Positions 42,701-53,705 of a stretch of DNA of 64,000 nucleotides are shown one piece after another. The notes below the pieces were generated by a model. It was not told where the DNA came from, searched no databases, and saw nothing but the letters and a program-made list of their open reading frames with translations. The translations under genes were made by a program, and so were the position numbers. Positions within the stretch are counted from its first letter, which is position 1; each line of letters begins with the position of its first letter. The stretch comes from Mesomycoplasma conjunctivae (lineage in GTDB: Bacteria > Bacillota_I > Bacilli_A > Mycoplasmatales > Metamycoplasmataceae), in assembly GCF_000026765.1 (NCBI RefSeq), contig NC_012806.1, positions 248,001 through 312,000 of the forward strand, written 5' to 3'.

Positions 42701-45700
42701 GCGCAGAATCGCTCACCGCTGAGGCGACCGTTGATGATGAGCTCACCGCTGATTTTGTTTTTGATAGCAAAGCAATTGCTGGTCAAAAGTATAAAATTAC
42801 TAAAATTGAAGCTCTAACCACTACCGATGAGAAAAAGCAAAAAGGTCTTGTTATTCCGCCAAAAGATGTTGGATTTAACTACAGTCCAAAAATTACTGAC
42901 GCTGATAATACAAAAGAGTTTTTTACCAAAGGTGAAGTTGAAAAAATTGAGTATTCTAATGTTGCCCAAAACTCTATTACAGTAAAAGCCACCTTTAAAG
43001 ATGATGAAGATTACTTTACTAGAGATGGCCAAAATGGCACTAAAACTGCAACACTTACTTATAAAAATACACGTAATAATGGAATTTTTACCAGCACTGC
43101 AGTTGTTACTAACAAATCTGCAACATTTAGCTTATCTAATTTAGATAAATATACTGACTTTGAAATTCAAAGTATCGATATTTATAACAATCAAGATCCT
43201 GCTGTCCAGTTTTCAGAAGTTGCAAATAATCAAAAACAATTTAACACCACAGTTGAAGATATCCAAGTTGCCGATATTACTTATTCAAATGTTACAAAAA
43301 ACTCAGTTGATGTCAAAATTAGCTTTGATACTTTCAAAGATTTTTATCTAGACGGTAAAAGTGTTACAATTAATGTTCAAAAAGAAAATAATGCTGGTCA
43401 AAGCAATTCCGTCATCGAAAACACCACAAATATTAAGAAAGTTGATGGTAAATTTGAAGCTAAGTTTAATTTACAAAGACTTGATGAAGGGACTAATTTT
43501 AAAATTAGTGGTATTTCCCTTGTTAACTTGTCTGCCAAAACTTTAAAGGCAACTCATCAAAATCAAGCCAATTTAATGCCAGATTTTGAGGTAGTTAATC
43601 ATTATCCAACTACTCCCGGTTATACTAGTCCTGAAACCAATTTCCAAGATATTAGTAATAATCAAGAAAGCATTAAGTTTTCCACTGATGGTGTAGTCCA
43701 ATCTATTACCACTGAAGGCTTAATGCAAAATTCTACTAGCATAAAAGTTAGATTCCAAAATGAAAACACCACCAATGAAGATATCAAATTTAATGGTAAG
43801 ATGGCTACCATTGTTTATACTAATCAAGACACTGGCCAAATTTATCAAGCAACAGCAACAATTAGTAACAATGAAGCAACATTTAATCTTACTAATTTAG
43901 TTAAATTACAAAAATATGTTTTTGAATCCATTACTATCAACAGAAAAGTGGGTATTCACCGCCTTGATCTCCAAAAAAACTTTGATGAGAATCAAAAAAA
44001 CTTTGTTACTCCGATAAATACTGTCGAAGTTATCAATATTGCAAAACAAGCCACTGGTCAAGATGGTGCTAAAGTTACCATTAGTTTTAACAACAGTTTT
44101 GATGGAATTTTAAACAACAAATTTAAAGCTAAGCTAAAATATAAAAAGGCGCCAGGTGGGACACCAAATGGAGTTGAACAAACTTCTGGCGAAGTTGAGA
44201 TCAAAAATTTCAAAGCAATTTTTGATTTAGCTAGCCTTGAGCAATCACAAACTTATCAAATTACTGGTGTCGAGCTTGTTGATAAAGGCGATGCAAATGG
44301 ACTACAGTTATCTAAGTCAAAAAATACTGCTGGAGGCATTCAAGCTAATCCAATCGCTGTTAATTTTGAGTCTACCATTAACACAAATGCTAATAAACAA
44401 AAAGACTTTTATACACCTTCATTAATTTCTGCTATTAATAAAGGAACTCAAAGTGATAATGCAAGCAATAATATGGTAATCACCGTTGCCGATCCGCAAG
44501 GTGCTTATAAGAATATCACTACTGCTACTTTAATATTAGAAAATAAACGAACTGGGCAACTATTAAATATTAATAAGACTGCTGAGAATTTAGGCTCAGA
44601 CAATCGCACTTTTACTTTTAGTGCGACAGATCTTGAAAAATTTGATGAATACCAAATTAGTGATTTACTAATTGATGGCAAAAGTGTTGGTTTTCAAAGA
44701 AAATTAACTGAAAATGACAAAAAATTCCGCACTACTGCAAACAGTGTTTCAGTGAGCTCTTTCCAACAAATTGACAAAGAAAGAAATCAAGCAATTATTC
44801 GCTTTAATTTTGATGTGCAAAAAGATTGATTTTTACCTAAAAATAAAGTAAGACTCACTTTTGAAAACAATGAAGTTAACACCGTTGGTAAATCAAAAAA
44901 TAAAAGAGCTGTTAGTCAAAATTATGAAGCTGTTATCGCCGAAGATGGAAGTTTGGAATTCACCATTGATAAAGAGGAAAACTCTACTGCGCTTGATCTT
45001 GGAAACAAATTCGATGTTAGCAGATTAGACTTTATTGAAGAGCAAAATGGTCTTGGAAAAATTACTTATCCAAAGCAGACTCTTAATCCAAACATTTCAT
45101 TAAATAATATAAATGGTAATAAAACCTTTAAAACTAAAGGATTTATTACTCAAATTACAAAAGAGAATTTAGCTTCTCAAACAGCTCAATTTCAACTTAA
45201 AATTGAAAATGCTGACTTAATTGGTCGAGCTGTTACCCTTTACTACACCGATTTGGAAACAGGGATTCAACAGCAACAACAATCTATTGCAATGCCCGCT
45301 GCCGACTCAGGTCAAACTGCCTTTACAATTTCAGCTCTTAAAGATCTCAACCGTTATTTCTTAGATCATATTGTTATTAATAATGGCGCTGCTGCCACTG
45401 GTGATAACCTCTTAGAATTTGATCAAAGTGTGCAAAACATTGATCGTGTCTTTTATACTACTCCAAATGTAATTGATGTCGATTCTATTGAAACCAAATA
45501 TGATGCGACCAGCAAAACTGCTGTTGCAAGGGTTAAATTTGCCGATCAAGCTAGCCAATTTTTAGTTGGTAAAAAAGTAAAAATTAGTTATCAAGCAAAA
45601 TTAAATGGTCAAGATTATGGTACAATTTTAACATCTGAGGTCGATGGCGCAAATGCGGAATCTGTGATTAAAAATGATGCCAGTGCAAGCTTTAAATTAA

Positions 45701-48700
45701 GTGGGAATGCAGCTCCAGTTAACATCACCAATTTCAACATTAGTGGGACTAATAACTATGATGCAGAGACCAACACTTATTCACAAGATCCAAGTGGCAC
45801 TCGCGCACTTAATTTGACAAATGCTGGCTCTAGCTTAATTGATGGAATTAGCTACGAAATAAAAAATGTAGAACTTCTTGATAGAAATCGAAATAATATG
45901 GTAGAATTAAACAACACTGCCATTACAACTCGCTTTGCAGCTATTAAAAATCAGGGTGATAAAACTTTTTCCACCTTGCCAATTTCGGCAATTGCTTATG
46001 AGGTAAAAACCCAAGAGCGCCTTGATAAAGTCAGTGCAAAAATCTTTGTTTATTATTTATCTAATGAGAATTTAGAAAATAAACAAGACAAATTTGAAAT
46101 TGCACTTTCGAACTTGACAACCAAAAGCTTTACTAGTGCAAAGGCAAGTGCTGTTGAGCAAGTGGGTGCTGTACAAGTTGGCCAAGGAGCAACTAATTTC
46201 TGAAAAGTTAGCTATGATGTTGACTCTTTAGAAAAAGCCTCACTGTACAACATTGACTATAGTGCTTATAACAATGACAATATTGGCATCTCCCGTTATG
46301 TAGATGGTACATTGACTAATCCAGCACCAACTGATGCATTAAAAACCCATTTTAGTACCCCCGGAAGGCAAACTAAAATCGTTGATGTTAGTTATAATAA
46401 TGTCACTGATGATAACAACGCTAGTGTAACTGTGCGCTTTGACGACCCTGATGCTTTTCTGACAAGAAATGCTCTCCAAGTTAAGCTCAAATACAGCACT
46501 GTCGATGGTTTGGCACTTACTAGAGTCGATTTAGAGAGCAAGCCAGTCACTGTGGTCAACAATATTGCCACTTTTAATCTCAAGCAATTAGCACCGGCGA
46601 GCACTTATAAAATTGACGCCGTTGAAGTCATAGGGGTGCCCGATATTGTCGCTGGCCACAGCACTAATTTAAAAATTAAGCTTGTCGAGGAAAATCAGAG
46701 CCAAGCAGCTGATTTATCTAGTTTGCAGCCTGATAGCATCAGAGATAAAATTCAAGAAGACAACCAATACTACTTCCACACTAAAGCACAATTGGTTAGA
46801 GCTGAGTTTACCTCAACTATGGGAGCTCAAAATACAGATACCTCAGGCACACTAACGGTGACCTTTAGTGACAAAGGAAGTCATCCAAAAGCAACTAGTG
46901 GTTTTGTTGAATTTATAAAAATCGATCCTTTAGGTAAAAAACAAAATCCAGTAGTGGCAACTTCGCTAGCTACTTATAATACTACTCAAAAAACTATCAG
47001 TTTTTCACTATCTAATTTAGAGAAGTTGACTACCTATCGGGTATTGCGGGCAAGCATCGGTGGTGTTGACTACAGTAGATCTTTTTCCAATAGTGATCAA
47101 TTATTTTTTAGCACAACAGCTGCAAGCGCGCAAGTGCTCAATATTGAACATATTGGATTAAAGACAACTCAAGAGAACAATAAACCAAACAGTGTCAGTG
47201 GAAAAATTAAGTTCGACTTTGGCATCATTGACAACTTTTTAGTCCAAAAAGATTTAAAAATAACCCTTATGGATGACACCCCGGATGCAACGGGTGGTCA
47301 ACCTGCTGCTGCGCCCATTAGCATTATTGCTAGAGTCAACAATGATAATAAAGGACCTTCTGTTGAATTTAACTTAGCTGATGCTGCTCCAGCACTCAAA
47401 GCGGGACACCAATATACAATTAACAATGTTGAAATTGTTGGTCAGAGTGGCACAACTGTGCAATTTGCTACTAATGCTTATAATAATACAAGTGGGCAAG
47501 AGTTAATGCCACTAAAATCCTTCTGAACACCAGGAAATGTTAAAACTATTGCACTCAAAAATGCTGCTCGACCAAGAGAGCTGACCTTCTTGCTACAAAT
47601 CACTGGTGATACAGCTGAGCTAAACAACAAAACTGTGGGCATCGAGCTTGAGCAAACCGGTGATAGAGTCTACTATGGAACAGCTACAACAGTAGGAACC
47701 ACTGGTGGATCAACCACTAACAACCAATTGACAGTCGAGATTCCCGCTAATGGTCTCATACCGCTGAGCGGCTACACTGTCAAAAAAATCTTTGTGGATG
47801 GAAAAGAATTTCCAATTGATTTCAACGCTGTGAAGCAACACTTTACAAGCGCAGAGCACTTTACTATTCAAAAAGTCGAATTTGATGAAAAAAGCAACAC
47901 TGAAAATTCTACCAAAGTTAAACTATTTTTCAATCCCGTTGATGACCACTATTTACAAGGAAGACAAGTTAAGCTCAAATATAAAAACACTCGTGGTCAA
48001 GATAAAAATGAACATCTTCTTGACACTGTTGCAGTCGTGCAAGAAAAAGGATCTGGTCAAGATCGCCAACTTTTTGCCGAATTTGATATTCCTGTGGTAA
48101 AATCTTATACTGGAGCAAATACTACTACAACCCACTTGTTAAACTCTAATATTTATCAAGTAACAGGGGCAGAAATTGATGGCTGAAGCCCTATTCATAA
48201 TGTAAACCAGCCACCTACTTATGAATTTTCTTCAATTCTTACACCAACCTCTGCTGATACACTCAAACAATTTAGTACCAAGCTTTTAGCACCGACGATT
48301 AAATCGGTATCTATTGGTGATACCACCAATGTCGGCGGTGGTGAGCGAGATTATCGGGCTACCATTAAGGTTGTATTTGATGATCCGCTAGCGCTTGTTA
48401 ATGAAGCAGATTTAAATAGTATAAAATATCATTTGTATAAACTTGATGACAGCGAGTTGGAAGCAACAAGAAATAGTCGAGTTCGATTTGAAAATCCAAG
48501 ACTACAATTTGGTACTAATAATGTCGCTGAGCGAACTTTAAGTGTTGATATCGTCGGTGATGCCCGTCAGTGAAACGTCAAAAACAATAGGAATGGCGAA
48601 AATCAACTTAAATTTGGTATTGAGTTTCCTTATTATACTAATTTTGCAAAAAGTTCGACTGATAGGTCTAATATAGAGAAAATGAATGCCAATAATCAAG

Positions 48701-50199
48701 AATTGATGCTAAGTGCCAAAAAATACACTCAGGTTACTAAAGTTTCTGGCTTTATTTATGGGGCTAATGACTATGCCATTGAGCTGACCGTTTATGATCC
48801 TTTTGATCAGATATCAGTTACTAAACAAGATTATAATCAAGCAAAAAATCTATTTGCTGATAGATATAGAGCAGGTATTTCATCAAGTGGTCCTTACAGA
48901 AATAATCAAGAGCGAATTGCTAATATCGGTCAGGCTATCAATCAAAGAGGAGTTCTTACTACTTCTACTAGTGGGAATTATTCTACAGAAAGACAAACCA
49001 AATATAATGTTAAATTTAAGTGAAAAAAATCACTTCTTAACCTAAAAGGTATTGGACTAAAAAGTAATATTCCAGCTCAAAATTATGAACCAGTTTTTTC
49101 CGAACAAACTTTAAGAGGTGATAGAAATACATTGGCTAAACAAATTGCTAATATTCGACCTTCAGCTTTTGTTACAAATGGAGAGTTTATAGGTAATGGT
49201 AGTGAGTACCGTTTTGATTTTAAATACCGCGATGGAGTTCAATTTCAAGATTTAGCACCAGAGTCTGATTTGTTTATTCGCCTCATGGATGTCTCCAAAG
49301 TTGATATTAGCAATGGTCAACTAGTAAATAATGGAGATTCAACTTTATATAAAAAAATCTGATTTAATTTAACAGGTGCTGATAGTGAAGGTAAAAATTT
49401 AGCTGCCAAAATTATTCAACTTGATTTTGCAAACTGAAAAATTAATGATATTCCAATGCTTTTTGCTCAAGATGCTCCAGATGTTTGAAATACTTTCCAA
49501 ACTATGTATCAATTTGGTTCAGTTTGATCAAAATGAGTTAATACTCCTGGAGTTTTAGATAGGATAAACCAAGGAGCTGCCTTTGCCCCAAATACTCCAG
49601 TTAGAAATAGTCATAGAGTCAACACTTTCATTGGTCGTGCTGCTACTTATCCGCCAGTTGATACTGATCAAGAATGAAGAACTAGAGCAGGGGCGCCTAA
49701 CCTAATACGTGAGCCACAATTTGGGATTCAAAATAGTGTTTATAATTCTGAAACCGGTGATTTTAAGGTTTATTTCTATTATGATTCTGACAAAAGACTG
49801 CGTTCAATTACGCCAACTGTTGGCTATGCAATTTTTATCAATGAAGCAGGTGACACTTATTTTATTCCAAAAGCAAGTGGTGATGGAATTAATTTGGATA
49901 GCGATTTTAACTATACTGATAAATCAGTAACATTTAACTTAAAATCAGCTGCTATTCCAATTGATCAGCGACCAAAATTAGGTGAGCGTCTTTACTTTGC
50001 TGGAATTGGAATTACGCCATATTTTGATACAAAACTAGATGATCCAAGCAATGGAGTATGATCATTTAATAAAAGTACCTATGAAGCTGAAATTAAACCT
50101 GGAGCTGTTATTGATTTTGCAACAGTTTCTCTTAACTATCTATGACAAATTCCATTTTTAAAAAGATCAACTGCTGTTAATATTATTAAATATACTTAA
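39733..50199 (+). CDS. giant membrane-anchored repeat protein 2 (3,488 aa, A/B alternating modules)
   Basis: One frame of 3,488 residues, starting 33 nt after giant gene 1 behind AAAGGAG (39719-39725), so the two are probably co-transcribed. N-terminus MKKISKTKKRALALVFVGLMG with one membrane helix (~10-33), no lipobox. About 22 modules follow. From 41.2 kb they alternate strictly: A modules (D-x-x-YL turn, then FDL..L..G..Y) start near 41878, 42544, 43240, 44002, 44725, 45451, 46351, 47107 and 47842; B modules start near 42235, 42919, 43678, 44407, 45127, 45967, 46774 and 47521. B modules are mostly 103-111 residues (one 128), A modules 119-172. The penultimate module (KLLAPTIKSVSIGDTT, ~48280) matches the equivalent one of protein 1 (PLPKVTSIEVGDST). 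The C-terminal ~500 residues are unique and Trp-rich (TGA). Function unknown. Confidence 0.9.
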
Positions 50200-50220
50200 T
50201 TGAAAACAACAAAATATTTT

Positions 50221-50247
50221 TAAATCGCCATTTGGCGATTTTTTTAA
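50221..50247. terminator. terminator between giant gene 2 and the peptidase lipoprotein gene
   Basis: AAATCGCC-ATTT-GGCGATTTTTTT hairpin, placed between two convergent genes. Confidence 0.85.
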
Positions 50248-50253
50248 TATTAA

Positions 50254-52191
50254 TTATTTGAGATAATGTTTTTTAATCTCGGAAACTAAATCATATTTGT
50301 TTGTTTTTAAAACAACACCAGAGGACAAATCGGAAGTTAAATTAAATTGATCATAGTAAATAATATCAGGTTTATTTGTATTTAAAACAATACTTCTGTT
50401 TAAAAAGGCTAAAGAACCATCAAGATTATAAATCCCAGATCCTGATGCTCCAGGACCATTAGTAGCAAAGAAAAATGGCACCAATCTCTTTGGATCACTT
50501 GGATCTTTTGTTATAAAAACACCTTTAAATAAATTCTTGGCACTTAATTTTTCTGGATAAAAGAGACCAACTTTTGTTGAATAATCAACATCTTGATCAT
50601 CTCAACTCCGATTTGATATTTCTAGTGGTGGAAACTGTGATATTTTGTTTCAAAAGATTTCAAATTTTTTAAATTGGTCAATAAAAATACTAAATTGTTC
50701 ATGCCACTTGCTATTTAAACCTTGAGTATTATTTCCAACTAAAAACATTTTCTCTTTATTTTTACTATAAAAGTCAATAAGATTTTCAACATCTTTAATA
50801 AAATTTTGGTAATCAAAGTAAAAAATTTCAACATCTTGACCTTTTTTATCAAAATTGGTTGCTAAACTAAAATATTTTTTATATAAATTAGTTGCATATT
50901 CATTAATATCGGATTCTCTGATAAAGTTTGCAACAAGGCGATTATTAACTTGTCTAGTACTATTTTCTAAAATATATTTTTGTAATCAAATTTCAATTAA
51001 AGCAGAGTTATCCAAAGTGTGGATTTTGCCATTGTCATAATAACGAGCAAAGCTAGTAAGTGATCCCAATCGTGATCTAAAATTTTGATTTCTAACTTGA
51101 ATTTTCCTATTCATTAATTCTCAAAAAGTAGTTTGACCCTTTAAAAGATGAACAACATGGCTATTAGTAAGAAAAGCAGCTTTTCCATCTTTACTATTTA
51201 AAAGAATAGCTGTCCCTGAACTAAAACGGATATTTCTTTGATAAATAGCAACATTTTCTAAATCATCATAGCTAGGAGATTTAAAAGCAAAATAATTTAG
51301 AGGATAAAAATTCTTAATATTATTTGAATTATGATAAGTAAATTGCCGATTTTTAGCACTTATATTATTTGTAATTTGCATATTATGCAATTTTTGAGTA
51401 TTATAAACAAATGCATTGGTATTTTTCTCACCTAAAAAGATATTCTCATTTTCCTGTTTTATATTTTCATCATTTATTTCTAGTTTAAAAGTTGAAAATT
51501 TTTGGTTTCAACCAATATTTTCACTTTTAATTTCTTGATTCTTAACAGAGTTTAGGCCAGCAAAATTAAAACCTACAACTTTTCTATTTATTGAATTAAG
51601 ATTAAATTTAGTTGTATCAATACTTTTGTTATAGTAATCTAAAATATTGTTTGTAATTTGCGATTCTTTACTATTTAAATTTTCTTCTTTTTGACTAGTT
51701 TCTTGATCTACTATTTTTTCTTGATTAATATTTTGATCATTGCTTTTTGTCTCAGAGTTGGAAGTTATTTTTTTATCAACTAAGTTATTGTCTGCCTGAT
51801 CTAGAGGTTTGACATTATTTAAATTTTTATTTGTCTCTTTATTTGTCTCTTTATTTTCTTCTTTTTTAGCTATTGTAGGTAAAGTTGACTCATTAGCTTT
51901 TTGTTCTTGTGATTTTATATTTTCTTTTTTAGGACTATCTTGTTGCTCACTTTTAATTTCTTGATCTAAACTTTTGTTTTGTCTTTGATTTCTAATTTTA
52001 TTAACTTGATTTTCTCTTTGACTTATATCACTTTGTCTTTGATTTTTACTATTTTCTAGTGGTCTAATAAAACTTGACTTTTGAATTGGATCTTTAATTT
52101 CAGGTTGGCTAGCAAGTCTTTGACAAGAAACAACAAGCAAGGGTGTCATTAACAAAATATATGATAAAAATTTTCTTTTTTTACTAGTCAT
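50254..52191 (-). CDS. lipoprotein with trypsin-like (DUF31/MIP-like) serine peptidase domain
   Basis: 645 residues. Signal MTSKKRKFLSYILLMTPLLVVSC with lipobox Cys23. Residues ~30-190 are a low-complexity spacer rich in Lys, Glu, Asn, Gln and Ser. The rest looks like the mycoplasma DUF31 peptidases, which include the immunoglobulin protease MIP: SSGTAILLNS then AAFLTNSHVVHLL (catalytic His ~345), GQDVEIFYFDYQNF (candidate Asp strand) and GPGASGSGIYN (catalytic Ser ~583 in G-A-S-G). Usual MIP genes sit next to an antibody-binding MIB gene; none is visible here, and the neighbour is the giant pair. The fold and triad are inferred from motifs; substrate unknown. Confidence 0.75.
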
Positions 52192-52283
52192 AATTTTTCT
52201 TTTCAGTTTTTAATTTTACAAAAAATTTAAATTAAGGGTATCAAAATTTAGCTTTTTTCTTTTTGAGAACCAATTTTTTCATT

Positions 52284-52310
52284 AAAAAAACCTCATTGGC
52301 GAGGTTTTTA
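52284..52310 (-). terminator. pgk terminator
   Basis: On the minus strand AAAACCTCGCCAATGAGGTTTTTTT: stem AACCTC/GAGGTT followed by Ts, 2 nt after the pgk stop. Confidence 0.85.
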
Positions 52311-52311
52311 A

Positions 52312-53520
52312 TTAGTTTTTATCTTGGATATATTGTAGCCCTATTAAATCACCTTTTTCAATAAAAGTAATTGAAGCACCACCACCGGTGGAAATATGAC
52401 TAAAGTGTTTTTGAATTCCTTGTGCCTCAATAGCAGCTACCGAATCACCGCCACCGATTACACTATAACAATTAGGGATGGAAGCAATAATTCTTGCTAT
52501 TTGATTTGTCCCAATACTAAAATTTTTAAACTCAGCTACTCCAAGAGTACCGTTTCATAAAATAGTTTTGGCTCCTTGAAGATGATTTTTAAACAGTCTT
52601 ATGGTAAGTGGACCAATATCCATTCCTTCGGCATCTTTTGCAATTTCTAGTGGATTATCTTTAAAATAAATTGGCTCAACATCAGCAAATTCGCGTGCAC
52701 AAGCTGCATCAATTGAGAGAATTATTTTATCACGATATTTCTCAAGCAAGCCTTGTGCTAAATCAAGTTTGTCTTCTTCACAAATTGAGATTCCAATTTC
52801 ATAACCTAGTGCTTTTTTGAAAGTATAGGACATACCACCACCGATTAGAACTTTGTCAGCTTTTTCTAATAGAGAAGAAAGAACACCAATTTTATCAGAT
52901 ATTTTAGCACCACCAATAATAGCGACAAAAGGTCTTTTTGGATCATCTACCACTTTAGCAAGGGCATCTAATTCATATTTGACAAGATAACCAATGGCAG
53001 ATTCAGAGATATTTTGAGCAATTCCAGCATTAGATGCATGCTCACGATGTAGTGTACCAAAGGCTTCGTTGATAAAAACATCAGCTAATGAGGCTCAATA
53101 TTTTCCAAGCTCAGGATTATTTTTAGATTCAGCTTTATTATTTAAATCTTCAAAACGGGTGTTTTCGAGCATTAAAATTTGCCCTTTTTCAAGCTTTGCA
53201 ACTGCTTCTTCTACTTCTTGCCCACGAGTTTTATTGATAAAAATAACAGGTTGTCCAAGTGTTTCTTGCAATTTCTGAGCTACAATTTTGAGTGATTTTT
53301 TTGGCAAATCATCTGCAGATTTGATTCTCCCCAAATGGGAAAGCAAAATTAATTTTCCACCATCATTAATAATCTTTTTAATAGTTTTAATAGTGGCATC
53401 AATTCTTTTGGTTGATGTAATTTTACCATCTTTAATTGGAACATTATAATCAACGCGCATAATAACTTTTTTGTCTAAAAAAGAAATCTCATCAATGAAT
53501 TTTTTGTTTTTATAATTCAT
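52312..53520 (-). CDS. pgk: phosphoglycerate kinase
   Basis: 402 residues, glycolytic enzyme transferring phosphate from 1,3-bisphosphoglycerate to ADP, a main ATP source in mycoplasmas. Visible: [83 protein letters not shown], and the nucleotide-binding end [12 protein letters not shown]...[10 protein letters not shown]. Length is normal. The start follows GGAGG (minus strand, 53532-53536), and a -10 TATAAT lies at 53559-53564. Monocistronic between a terminator and a divergent gene. Confidence 0.97.
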
Positions 53521-53558
53521 TTTTTTCTATTCCTCCATTACGTATAATTTTGTTTTAA

Positions 53559-53564
53559 ATTATA
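53559..53564 (-). promoter_or_regulatory. -10 box of pgk
   Basis: TATAAT on the minus strand in TTGTTTATAATTT, 39 nt upstream of the pgk ATG, with a GGAGG Shine-Dalgarno between. No clear -35. Confidence 0.55.
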
Positions 53565-53705
53565 AACAATTATTTATCTTTAAAAAGAGTTTTTTTATTT
53601 TGTGTTAAAAAAGTAAAAAAAATAGAAAAATAAAGAAAAATAAACAAAAAAACTAATAAAATGTGATAAAATAAGTTGAAAATATAAATGAAGAGTAGTA
53701 CCAAT

